A stretch of DNA of 23,392 bases. Origin: Bacteroidales bacterium (GTDB lineage: Bacteria; Bacteroidota; Bacteroidia; Bacteroidales; UBA7960). Below, piece after piece: positions 16,066 through 23,198 of this stretch. Within the stretch, counting starts at the first letter, position 1, and every line of letters begins with the position of its first letter. The notes under the pieces are model-generated. The model was given only the letters and a program-made list of their open reading frames with translations. It made no database searches and was not told the origin of the DNA. The stretch lies in assembly GCA_003557765.1 (NCBI GenBank), contig PWNO01000160.1, positions 1 through 23,392 of the forward strand. Reading direction: 5' to 3'. The translations under genes were made by a program, and so were the position numbers.

Positions 16066-18693
16066 CTATTTTCCGAGGAGCCTTTTAATCTCATTCAGTT
16101 TCATAAGTGCTTCAACGGGTGTTAGCGTATCAATATCCGTATTCAGGATTTCCTCCTTGATTTGTAGCAATACCGGGTCATCCAGCTGGAAGAAACTCAA
16201 CTGCAAGTTTTCTTCCCGGCTGGATGATTTTTTTTCGCTGCCTGTTTCACCAGTTAGCTCATCGTGGCTATGGGTTTTTTCCAGGTGCGACAGGATGCTT
16301 TTCGCCCTTTCAATGACCTGCACCGGCATGCCGGCCATGCGGGCTACGTGTATCCCAAAAGAGTGCTCGCTGCCGCCGGGCACCAGCTTACGCAGAAATA
16401 TCACATTGTTGCGGACCTCCTTAACAGATACATTGTAGTTTTTGATCCGGGTAAAAGAGGAAGCCATCTCATTTAATTCGTGATAATGTGTAGCAAATAA
16501 AGTTTTAGCTCTGAACATGGGATGTTCATGCAAAAACTCGGCGATGGCCCATGCAATGCTGATGCCATCATAGGTGCTTGTGCCACGTCCGATCTCATCC
16601 AGCAGGATCAGGCTGCGGTCGGTAATGTTATTCAAAATGCTCGCTGTCTCATTCATTTCCACCATAAAAGTAGATTCGCCGCTGGAAATATTATCTGATG
16701 CCCCAACACGGGTAAAGATCTTATCCACAACGCCTATGCTGGCTTTATCGGCGGGCACAAAGCTGCCCATCTGGGCCATGAGCACAATGAGTGCTGTTTG
16801 CCTTAGCAATGCAGACTTACCAGACATGTTGGGGCCGGTGATCACCATGATCTGTTGCTTATCATTATCCAGGTACACATCATTGGCTACATAAGCCTCC
16901 CCTGGCGGGAGCTGTTGTTCAATCACCGGGTGCCTTCCTCCTTTGATATCCAGCACACAGGAATCATTGATCTCAGGTTGTGTATAATTATACTGGCTTG
17001 CAATGCTTGCAAAACACAAGAGGCAATCCATACGGGCGATCACATGCGCATTCACCTGTATGGGCTCCACGTATTCGGCCACCGCAGAAACCAGGCCGGC
17101 AAACAATCGCTCCTCCAGTGCCAGGATCTTTTCTTCCGCACTGAGAATCTTCTCCTCGTATTCTTTAAGCTCCGGAGTGATATAACGCTCGGAGTTGGTC
17201 AGTGTTTGCTTGCGCTGCCAGTCTTCAGGCACCTTGTCTTTGTGCGTGTTGGTCACTTCAAGGTAATATCCGAAAACCTGGTTAAAGGATATTTTGATCG
17301 ATGGGATGCCTGTACGTTCAATTTCACGTTGTCGCAGGGAGGCCAGGTAGTCTTTACCCGAATAGGCCATGTCACGCAACTGATCAAGCTCTTCAGAAAC
17401 ACCGTCACCAATCACATTCCCTTTGGAAACAACAACCGGTGGATCTTCCTTGATCTCCCTTGCAATCCGCTTCCTGATGATTTCACAGGGGTTCAGTTGC
17501 TCTGCCAGCCGCTGAAGGGGTGCACAACCGCTGGCCAGGCACTTCTCCCGCAAGGGCGCAGTCACTTCCAGTGCCCGTGCTATCTGAAGCAGCTCACGAG
17601 GGTTAACCTTTCCTACGGCTACCCTGGAAATCAGGCGCTCCATGTCTCCCACACGTTTCAGGTGAAGCCGGAGCTCATCTGCCAGCTCCTTGTCTTCTTG
17701 CAGATGTTTTACCACCGCATACCGCTCCCAGATCCTGGCTTTGTCCTTTAGTGGAAGAATGATCCAGCGTTTCAACAGGCGGCTTCCCATCGGCGAAATG
17801 GTATGATCCAGGACATCTTTCAGGGTAGTGGCATCTTCATTGAGCGAGTCCAGGATTTCCAGGTTGCGGATCGTAAACCGGTCAAGCCACACATATTGGG
17901 TCTCATCGATACGTGAAATCTTATTGATATGGGAAAGATTGTCGTGCCGGGTATCCTGCAAATATTGCATGATGGCGCCAGCAGCAATGATCCCCTCAGG
18001 CAGCTCCTCGATCCCGAACCCTTTGTAAGAGACCGTGCCAAAATGTTTAAGCAGCAAGTCATCCGCAAACTCCCGGGTATACACCCAGTCATCCAGGCTG
18101 CTGCTGTGGTATTTGCCGGGAAACTGAGCCATAAGCTTCTCCTGATGCCTCTTCTGCACAACCACTTCACTCGGGCGAAAACTCTGCAACAACTTGTCGA
18201 TGTATGCTGCCTGCCCCTGATCTGCAAGAAATTCTCCGGTGGAGACATCCAGAAAAGCGATGCCAATGTTGCCGGAGGCAAAATGCAGTGCGGCAAGAAA
18301 ATTGTTTTCCTTATGGTCAAGCACCTTGTCGCTAAAGGCCACTCCCGGGGTAACAAGCTCCGTAACACCCCGTTTCACAATCGTCTTGGCCTTTTTGGGA
18401 TCTTCAAGCTGGTCGCAGATGGCCACGCGTTGGCCGGCACGAACGAGCTTGGGTAAATACGTTTCCAGGGCATGGTGCGGGAAGCCGGCAAGCTCCACAT
18501 AGGAAGCTGCCCCATTGGCGCGGCGTGTCAGCACTATGCCAAGGATTTCGGCTGTCTTCACGGCATCCTCACCAAAGGTCTCATAAAAGTCACCCACCCG
18601 AAACAACAGCAATGCATCCGGGTGTTTGGCCTTGATGCCATAATATTGTTTCATTAACGGCGTATCTACTATGTTGGCTGCTGATTTTCCCAC
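16066..18693 (-). CDS. mutS: DNA mismatch repair protein MutS
   Basis: MutS recognises base mismatches and small loops and, on ATP binding, recruits MutL. The 875-aa length is standard for MutS1. The mismatch-reading motif DFYETF contains Phe36 and Glu38. Connector, lever and clamp domains follow. The ATPase has Walker A GPNMSGKS (620-627, Lys626), Walker [17 protein letters not shown] (Asp699-Glu700) and the ATHYHEL switch. The C-terminal helix-turn-helix ([14 protein letters not shown]) is followed by a polar linker and a short tail that would carry dimer/tetramer contacts. The gene is alone in its direction, convergent with the ompH-like gene and divergent from the DUF4168 gene. Confidence 0.97.
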   Translation of the reverse strand: MGKSAANIVDTPLMKQYYGIKAKHPDALLLFRVGDFYETFGEDAVKTAEILGIVLTRRANGAASYVELAGFPHHALETYLPKLVRAGQRVAICDQLEDPKKAKTIVKRGVTELVTPGVAFSDKVLDHKENNFLAALHFASGNIGIAFLDVSTGEFLADQGQAAYIDKLLQSFRPSEVVVQKRHQEKLMAQFPGKYHSSSLDDWVYTREFADDLLLKHFGTVSYKGFGIEELPEGIIAAGAIMQYLQDTRHDNLSHINKISRIDETQYVWLDRFTIRNLEILDSLNEDATTLKDVLDHTISPMGSRLLKRWIILPLKDKARIWERYAVVKHLQEDKELADELRLHLKRVGDMERLISRVAVGKVNPRELLQIARALEVTAPLREKCLASGCAPLQRLAEQLNPCEIIRKRIAREIKEDPPVVVSKGNVIGDGVSEELDQLRDMAYSGKDYLASLRQREIERTGIPSIKISFNQVFGYYLEVTNTHKDKVPEDWQRKQTLTNSERYITPELKEYEEKILSAEEKILALEERLFAGLVSAVAEYVEPIQVNAHVIARMDCLLCFASIASQYNYTQPEINDSCVLDIKGGRHPVIEQQLPPGEAYVANDVYLDNDKQQIMVITGPNMSGKSALLRQTALIVLMAQMGSFVPADKASIGVVDKIFTRVGASDNISSGESTFMVEMNETASILNNITDRSLILLDEIGRGTSTYDGISIAWAIAEFLHEHPMFRAKTLFATHYHELNEMASSFTRIKNYNVSVKEVRNNVIFLRKLVPGGSEHSFGIHVARMAGMPVQVIERAKSILSHLEKTHSHDELTGETGSEKKSSSREENLQLSFFQLDDPVLLQIKEEILNTDIDTLTPVEALMKLNEIKRLLGK

Positions 18694-18783
18694 AATGACA
18701 GGTTAAGGTGTATCCCGGTGAACAAACGTTTCAACAAGCAGGGCCAAGACCCGACCAGCACACTGATGCCCGGCAATTTCAAA

Positions 18784-18791
18784 CAAATTTA
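18784..18791 (-). promoter_or_regulatory. Possible -7 promoter element of mutS
   Basis: TAAATTTG on the minus strand, 90 bp before the mutS start, matches TAnnTTTG. The surrounding DNA is AT-rich and no TTTG was found at standard -33 spacing. Confidence 0.35.
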
Positions 18792-18846
18792 CAAATTTTT
18801 ACAAAGGGCAGGGACTTCATAATCTATGTTAAATCAGGCCAAATTC

Positions 18847-18878
18847 TTTGTTTGTCGAAAAAATGTTTGTTAGTTTTG
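18847..18878 (+). promoter_or_regulatory. Promoter of the DUF4168 gene (-33 TTTG, -7 TAGTTTTG)
   Basis: TTTG at 18847-18850 and TAGTTTTG at 18871-18878 are separated by 20 bp, matching both elements of the Bacteroidota housekeeping promoter. Transcription would start near 18885, leaving a leader of about 40 nt before the ATG at 18927. It is the best promoter match in the window. Confidence 0.72.
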
Positions 18879-18926
18879 TCATGCATTAAAGCGACACACG
18901 ATTTATTTACAACCAAAAAAAAGATT

Positions 18927-19382
18927 ATGCGTTTTTTCAAAAAGAATCATGTATTTACAGCAATCGCGCTGGCATTCGTATTTTTGGCAGCAACCCCGGT
19001 AAAAGCCAACCCTGGCGGATTCAGTGATGAGGAATTGCAAAACTTTGCCAATGCTGTGGTGCAGGTGATCAGCATCCAGCAGGAAGGCCAAAATGAAATG
19101 ATCGCAGCAATTGAAGAGTATGGCATGACCGTTCAAAGATTCAATGAAATCAACATGCAGGTCCAGCAAATGCCGCTTGAAGAAGTTGAAGCCACAGAAG
19201 AAGAATTGGAAAACTTTGAGAAAGCAAGTGCCACAGTAGAAGAAGTACAAATTCAGCTGGAAGGTGTGCTTATCGGTACCATTGAAGAGGAAGGGCTGTC
19301 GATTGAAAAATATGAAGCAATCATGGCAGAATATCAGCAAAATCCTGAGTTGCAGCAGCGCATACAGGAATTGATGGAGTAA
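18927..19382 (+). CDS. Exported DUF4168 family protein
   Basis: A 151-aa protein with a signal peptide (cleavage probably after VKA at residue 27) and a small acidic helical mature domain rich in Glu, Gln and Met. FSDEELQNFANAVVQVISIQ at the mature start and LSIEKYEAIMAEYQQNPELQ near the end match the head and tail of DUF4168, a family of unknown function found in exported proteins of diverse bacteria. The reading frame is open 73 codons further upstream, but that part is non-coding in character and includes the promoter, so the ATG at 18927 is the start; its hydrophobic N-terminus confirms this. It is a single-gene transcript: strong promoter, strong terminator, and opposite-strand neighbours on both sides, suggesting an abundant, independently expressed protein. 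Function is unknown. Confidence 0.82.
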   Translation: MRFFKKNHVFTAIALAFVFLAATPVKANPGGFSDEELQNFANAVVQVISIQQEGQNEMIAAIEEYGMTVQRFNEINMQVQQMPLEEVEATEEELENFEKASATVEEVQIQLEGVLIGTIEEEGLSIEKYEAIMAEYQQNPELQQRIQELME

Positions 19383-19403
19383 CATCCTGCCTCACAAAAA
19401 GCA

Positions 19404-19437
19404 AAAGGCTGTCAGTAAGAGCTGACAGCCTTTTTTT
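19404..19437 (+). terminator. Intrinsic terminator after the DUF4168 gene
   Basis: AAAGGCTGTCAG (19404-19415) pairs perfectly with CTGACAGCCTTT (19422-19433) across a 6-nt loop, with T continuing to 19437. The A-rich left side would also give a T tract on the minus strand, so it may stop PFK transcripts as well. Confidence 0.92.
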
Positions 19438-19540
19438 ATTTACAAGCAGAAAACTTATCGGCCATGTGATGCCAGGGTGCAGTGCGCTGCGATGCTGGCT
19501 GACGCAGGTTGGCCTGGAGGCATTTCAGGTATTCCAGTTA

Positions 19541-20731
19541 TCAGGACACCAGGAAAAGCGGCTTGTCGATAAAGGACTCATACACCGGACGAAGCCGTTG
19601 CGTGTTATAATGCTTATCCACGTCGATCAGCTTGTTGGTGCTGGTGACAATATCAATAGGCATGTTATCATAGCGGCCATTTTTCAAAATGACCAGCCGT
19701 CCGTGGATGCCTTTGAGTACAAGATCCAGGGCAAGATTGCCGTAAGCCATGGGCACGATGCTGTCGATGGCATCGGGATCTCCTGAGCGCACAAGGTAAC
19801 CCAGGTATTGGTTAATCGTTTCCACCCGTTGCCCCTTATTGAACTTCGGGCTAAGCTCTTTGATGCGCGCAGACACTGCATCACCGATACCACCTAACTT
19901 GGCGTGGCCGTACATGTCTTTTTCGGTACTTTGAAACATCATGTCGACCCCTTCAAATGAAGCACCTTCCGAAACCAGGACCACGGAATAGTTGCTGGGG
20001 TTTTTCTTCCGGTCTTCGATCAGCAGCTTGGTAAGATGTTCGATATCAAACTTGTATTCAGGAATCACACAGCGGTTGGCGGCACCAGCCATGGTAGGCA
20101 GCAATGCGGTAAAGCCGGCATAACGGCCAAAGACCTCCATCACGAGGATGCGCTCGTGTGACCCGGCAGAGGTGCGCAACAGGTTGGCCATGTGGATGGT
20201 CCTGGTCACGCATGTGCTGAAGCCAATGCAATAATCGGTGCCAGGCACGTCATTATCCATGGTTTTGGGTATGGCTACTACCTTCATGCCCTCCTGATAC
20301 ATCCTGACCCCATAACTCAGGGTGTCATCCCCGCCAATGGGAATCAAAAAATCCACACCCAGGAAGTCAATATTTTTGAGCACTTCGGGAGTCAGGTCAT
20401 TGACTTCATCCTGGTATTTGTCTTTCAGGTGATCCGGAACATGTTTGGCAGGCACATGGCTTGGCCTGGTCCTGGAGGTGTGCAAAAAGGTGCCACCTGT
20501 GCGGCCGGCTTTGTTCACCAAATCCTCAGTTAAATCAATGTAGTTCTTACTGTTGTCTGCTTTCCTGTCACGAATCACTTCCATGAGGCCTGCCCAACCC
20601 CTGCGAATACCGATCACACGATATCCCTCTCTCAACGCACGGATGGTGATCGCCCTGATGGCCGGATTCAATCCCGGAACATCTCCGCCACCTGTTAGAA
20701 TGGCAATGGTTTTTCCTTTGTTTTTCTTCAT
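19541..20731 (-). CDS. pfp: Phosphofructokinase, PPi-dependent type by signature
   Basis: Catalyses phosphorylation of fructose 6-phosphate to fructose 1,6-bisphosphate. The 396-aa protein has the PFK fold: GGGDVPGLN (14-22) for the phosphoryl donor, IGGDDTLSYG and PKTMDND for catalysis, FGRYAGFTAL for sugar phosphate. Asp136, in the GGDD position equivalent to Gly104 of E. coli PFK, and Lys156 in PKTMDND, equivalent to Gly124, are the two residues known to exclude ATP and select pyrophosphate. The reaction would then be reversible and PPi-driven. The start is placed at MKKNKGKTIAIL; an upstream extension in frame to 20830 is translated octamer-repeat DNA and has no family resemblance. Upstream are repeats at 20753 and 20845. 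Confidence 0.88.
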   Translation of the reverse strand: MKKNKGKTIAILTGGGDVPGLNPAIRAITIRALREGYRVIGIRRGWAGLMEVIRDRKADNSKNYIDLTEDLVNKAGRTGGTFLHTSRTRPSHVPAKHVPDHLKDKYQDEVNDLTPEVLKNIDFLGVDFLIPIGGDDTLSYGVRMYQEGMKVVAIPKTMDNDVPGTDYCIGFSTCVTRTIHMANLLRTSAGSHERILVMEVFGRYAGFTALLPTMAGAANRCVIPEYKFDIEHLTKLLIEDRKKNPSNYSVVLVSEGASFEGVDMMFQSTEKDMYGHAKLGGIGDAVSARIKELSPKFNKGQRVETINQYLGYLVRSGDPDAIDSIVPMAYGNLALDLVLKGIHGRLVILKNGRYDNMPIDIVTSTNKLIDVDKHYNTQRLRPVYESFIDKPLFLVS

Positions 20732-20752
20732 ATGAATAAGTTTTATATAAAT

Positions 20753-20787
20753 GTCAAAAGGTCGAAAGGCCGAAAGGTCAAAAAGTC
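20753..20787 (-). repeat. Octamer tandem repeat upstream of PFK
   Basis: Plus-strand units GTCAAAAG, GTCGAAAG, GCCGAAAG, GTCAAAAA and GTC; in the direction of the PFK gene the unit is NTTTNGAC. It ends 21 bp before the start codon. The 14-mer TATAAATGTCAAAA covering its edge (20746-20759) is identical to 3815-3828 in the array before gatD. Confidence 0.82.
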
Positions 20788-20844
20788 CGGTTCTAAATGG
20801 AGTTACAGGTTTTTGACAAGTCTTTGGCATGTGCTGCCCAGGCC

Positions 20845-20875
20845 AACCTAAACCTTAACCTTAACCTCAACCTTA
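20845..20875. repeat. Hexamer tandem repeat, AACCTT type
   Basis: Five units AACCTA, AACCTT, AACCTT, AACCTC, AACCTT plus A, between the PFK octamer array and the alcohol dehydrogenase gene. The units diverge slightly, so it is an old or imperfectly copied array. Confidence 0.8.
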
Positions 20876-21070
20876 TTTTTTTCGGATTGTAAAGATAAAA
20901 AAAGGTGGGATACGAAATTGTCTTCGGGGAAGAAAACGTCCTTGCATTTGATCAAAACACCTGCCTAATTTGTTAATGATAACAGAAGCGAAGAGAAGAT
21001 CAAGGCCATTCGGCTTAAGTCATTCGCTAGGTCCATGGCCTCAGCACTTCGTCCTCGCAGACAATCATTA

Positions 21071-21086
21071 CAAAAGCCGGCTTTTG
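21071..21086. promoter_or_regulatory. Perfect 16-bp palindrome upstream of the alcohol dehydrogenase gene
   Basis: CAAAAGCC and GGCTTTTG form a perfect palindrome with no spacer, ending exactly where the octamer array at 21087 starts and 68 bp before the ATG. It may be a binding site for a dimeric regulator; a hairpin without loop is unlikely as a terminator. Confidence 0.45.
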
Positions 21087-21113
21087 GACATTTCAACTTT
21101 TTGACATGTTGAC
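21087..21113 (+). repeat. Octamer repeat upstream of the alcohol dehydrogenase gene
   Basis: GAC, ATTTCAAC, TTTTTGAC, ATGTTGAC in the sense direction of the downstream gene, about three units of the NTTTNGAC type with substitutions. It ends 41 bp before the start codon. Confidence 0.7.
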
Positions 21114-21154
21114 TAATTTTATATACGGAGACCACACATTAAAAGATACGTGTT

Positions 21155-22303
21155 ATGACAGATCAATTTGTAATCTACAATCCGGTTAAACTGCATTTTG
21201 GGAAGCAGGTAGTGGAAAAACTTGGAAAGGCTGCATCTTCTCTTGGCAAAAAGGCCTTACTTGTTTATGGCAAAGGGTCGGTAAAGCGCAACGGTGCATA
21301 CGATGACACGGTGGAGAGCCTTCGAAAAGCTGGTGTCGAGATTGTGGAATATCAGGGCATCAAACCCAATCCCATTGTGGAGGATGTTGACAAGGCGGCT
21401 GATCTGGGACGTAAGGAAGGTGTGGACATGGTTGTCGCTGTGGGTGGAGGCAGCGTGCTTGACAGCGCCAAATACATTGCCATTACAATTCCTGCTGCCA
21501 ATTCGTGCTGGGAATATGCCACCGGGACAGTCAAACCAAAAGCGGCGCTTCCCATATTGGGCGTGCTGACACTGGCAGCCACCGGATCCGAAATGAATCC
21601 ACTTGGCGTAGTGCAGCATGATAATGAAAAGAAAAAGATCGGATATGGCCATCCCCTGATGTTCCCGAAACATAGTTTTCTCGACCCGTCTTATACCATA
21701 AGCGTGCCAGCGGATTACACAGCCTATGGTATCGTGGATTTGATTGCACATGCCCTGGAAGGCTGGTTTGGCGAAGGCGATGCCAGTCTGACAGATCGTT
21801 TCATTGTTTCCATCATCAATGAAGCCATCAAATATGGCCCCCGGCTGATGGCTGATCCGGAAAATTACGAGCTCCGGGCAAAAATCATGTTCGCCGCTAC
21901 CATGGCGCTCAATGGGTTGACCAACCAGGGGAAGAAAACAGGCGACTGGGGTGTGCATGCCATTGGACATGCCATGAGCGTGTTGTGGGACATTCCCCAC
22001 GGGGCCTCGCTTTCCATAGCATATCCTGCCTGGCTAAGCCTGCAGCAAAACCGCATCCCCGACAGAATTGAAGAACTGGGACATGCCACATTCCACACCA
22101 ATACCGTGGACGACACCATCCGCGCAATGAAAAACTTTTTCTTGGAGCTGGGCAGCCCGGTATCCCTGGCAGAGGCCGGTGTAAGTGGCGGAGAAGAAAC
22201 AGCACAGGAGCTGCTTGAAGTCATGCGCATCAACAAAGTGGATGGAAACGTGCATAAGCTGTGCGATGATGACTATAAATCGCTTATTCAGCAAATGATT
22301 TGA
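21155..22303 (+). CDS. Iron-containing alcohol/aldehyde dehydrogenase (YqhD/BdhA-like)
   Basis: The 382-aa cytoplasmic protein belongs to the group III metal-dependent alcohol dehydrogenases. These reduce aldehydes to alcohols (or the reverse) with NAD(P)H; within the group it resembles E. coli YqhD and clostridial butanol dehydrogenases. An N-terminal dinucleotide-binding part has YGKGSVKRNGAYD (38-50), GIKPNP and GGGSVLDSAKYIA (about 98-110). The metal ligands are all visible: Asp195, His199, His268 and His282, spaced exactly as in YqhD (194, 198, 267, 281). GKGS in place of the GGGS nucleotide loop of YqhD keeps the same length. The likely role is reduction of short-chain or toxic aldehydes with NADPH, or fermentation; the substrate is not determined. 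It stands alone, divergent from PFK, after a 423-bp gap with repeats. Confidence 0.92.
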   Translation: MTDQFVIYNPVKLHFGKQVVEKLGKAASSLGKKALLVYGKGSVKRNGAYDDTVESLRKAGVEIVEYQGIKPNPIVEDVDKAADLGRKEGVDMVVAVGGGSVLDSAKYIAITIPAANSCWEYATGTVKPKAALPILGVLTLAATGSEMNPLGVVQHDNEKKKIGYGHPLMFPKHSFLDPSYTISVPADYTAYGIVDLIAHALEGWFGEGDASLTDRFIVSIINEAIKYGPRLMADPENYELRAKIMFAATMALNGLTNQGKKTGDWGVHAIGHAMSVLWDIPHGASLSIAYPAWLSLQQNRIPDRIEELGHATFHTNTVDDTIRAMKNFFLELGSPVSLAEAGVSGGEETAQELLEVMRINKVDGNVHKLCDDDYKSLIQQMI

Positions 22304-22428
22304 TCCAAAAAGAAACCCAATGTCTGGCATGTGGTCGGCGATCTGGCAAAGATTCGCTCCTGCCAGCCTGGATTTGCGCAAGCTGACCTGGTCTAAGTTG
22401 AATCCGGCCAGGAAAAGCCAATGATTGC

Positions 22429-23142
22429 ATGAAAATTAAACTTAATTATTTGTATATGTCGATAAATAGGCCTTTCAAAACAAAGATCACGTCATTCAAA
22501 TGGATGGTGGCCGCAAGCATGCTATCATTGCTGGTCCTCACCCATATCCTGATATCACAAGAAGCAAAAACAAAACCCTTGCATATGGAAAAGGAAAGAA
22601 AAGAAGAAGCATTGTCGCTGGCCACCTTCGGTGGTGGGTGCTTTTGGTGCATTGAAGCGGTGTTCAACAGGGTGAGCGGGGTGCATTCTGCCACCTCAGG
22701 GTTCTCTGGCGGACACGTCAAAAACCCCTCTTATCGCGAAGTGACAACTGGTAACACGGGGCATGCCGAGGTGGTCCAGGTGGCTTTCGACCCTGAAAAA
22801 GTTAGCTACCTTCAGCTGCTGGAAGTTTTCTTCCGGGTGCATGATCCGACCACGCTAAACCGGCAGGGAGGGGATGTAGGCACCCAGTACCGTTCGGCCA
22901 TTTTTTATCACGATGAAAGACAGCGGGAAATCGCAGAAAAGGTAAAAAACCGCCTTGAAGCAGAAAAGATATGGGAAGACCCCATTGTCACCGAGATCAC
23001 ACCACTTGAAGCCTTCTACGAGGCAGAAGAGCACCATCAGAACTATTTTGAGAAAAACCCCAACCAGGGCTATTGCCAGATGGTGATCCTCCCCAAGGTT
23101 AAGAAGTTCAAAAGCCTGTTTGAGGACCTTGTAAGGGAATAG
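22429..23142 (+). CDS. msrA: Peptide-methionine (S)-S-oxide reductase MsrA, exported or membrane-anchored
   Basis: MsrA repairs the S form of oxidised methionine. The catalytic motif GGGCFWCIEA puts the nucleophile at Cys71, with Cys74 next to it; SGFSGGHVKNPSYREV, GHAEVVQVAFDP and QYRSAIFYHD follow in family order, and a Cys in NQGYCQMVI near the C-terminus is a likely resolving residue. The core (about residues 63-220) is a complete MsrA domain. Unlike the usual cytosolic enzyme it carries about 60 extra N-terminal residues with basic residues followed by a hydrophobic segment (about 25-43), a signal peptide or anchor that would place it in the periplasm. ATGs at 22429 and 22456 are both possible starts; the second (MSINRPFKTK) keeps the same export signal. 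No MsrB domain is fused. Confidence 0.94.
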   Translation: MKIKLNYLYMSINRPFKTKITSFKWMVAASMLSLLVLTHILISQEAKTKPLHMEKERKEEALSLATFGGGCFWCIEAVFNRVSGVHSATSGFSGGHVKNPSYREVTTGNTGHAEVVQVAFDPEKVSYLQLLEVFFRVHDPTTLNRQGGDVGTQYRSAIFYHDERQREIAEKVKNRLEAEKIWEDPIVTEITPLEAFYEAEEHHQNYFEKNPNQGYCQMVILPKVKKFKSLFEDLVRE

Positions 23143-23151
23143 TTGCGGGTG

Positions 23152-23177
23152 CGGTATTTCCCGGAAGGGAAATGCCG
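23152..23177. terminator. Hairpin between convergent msrA and the membrane-protein gene
   Basis: CGGTATTTCCC (23152-23162) and GGGAAATGCCG (23167-23177) form an 11-bp stem with one T-G wobble around the loop GGAA. It is in the 56-bp gap between two converging genes, so a bidirectional terminator is likely, although no T tract follows on either strand. Confidence 0.6.
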
Positions 23178-23198
23178 TGCATCATGAAGGGTACAATG

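Larger units (their letters stand above)
20732..21154. other. Intergenic region between divergent PFK and alcohol dehydrogenase genes
   Basis: This 423-bp gap is the largest in the window. From left it holds an octamer repeat array (20753-20787), a hexamer array (20845-20875), an AT-rich stretch, a segment of higher GC near 20985-21070 with a separated inverted repeat (AGGCCAT at 21003-21009, ATGGCCT at 21035-21041), a 16-bp palindrome (21071-21086) and a second octamer array (21087-21113). No credible gene and no exact TAnnTTTG promoter is present; TAATTTTA at 21114-21121 is the nearest for the downstream gene. Confidence 0.8.

Noticed and set aside
16855..17751. Long plus-strand frame (298 codons) opposite mutS
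   Set aside because: It lies wholly inside mutS on the opposite strand, its translation is rich in His/Cys/Arg with no domain pattern, and mutS is unambiguous.
18708..18926. 73-codon N-terminal extension of the DUF4168 protein
   Set aside because: It would contain the promoter, and the internal ATG at 18927 begins a standard signal peptide.
20732..20830. 33-codon N-terminal extension of PFK
   Set aside because: The extension translates the octamer repeat and has no family similarity; the ATG at 20731 starts directly with the PFK fold.
20753..21113. Octamer arrays as a CRISPR locus
   Set aside because: The units are only 8 bp and contiguous, with no spacers and no cas genes.
21257..22000. 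Minus-strand frame of 247 codons opposite the alcohol dehydrogenase
   Set aside because: Antisense shadow; the plus-strand gene has all four metal ligands at the expected spacing.
22343..22366. CTGGCA/TGCCAG inverted repeat after the alcohol dehydrogenase as a terminator
   Set aside because: A 6-bp stem with a 12-nt loop and no T tract; too weak to call.
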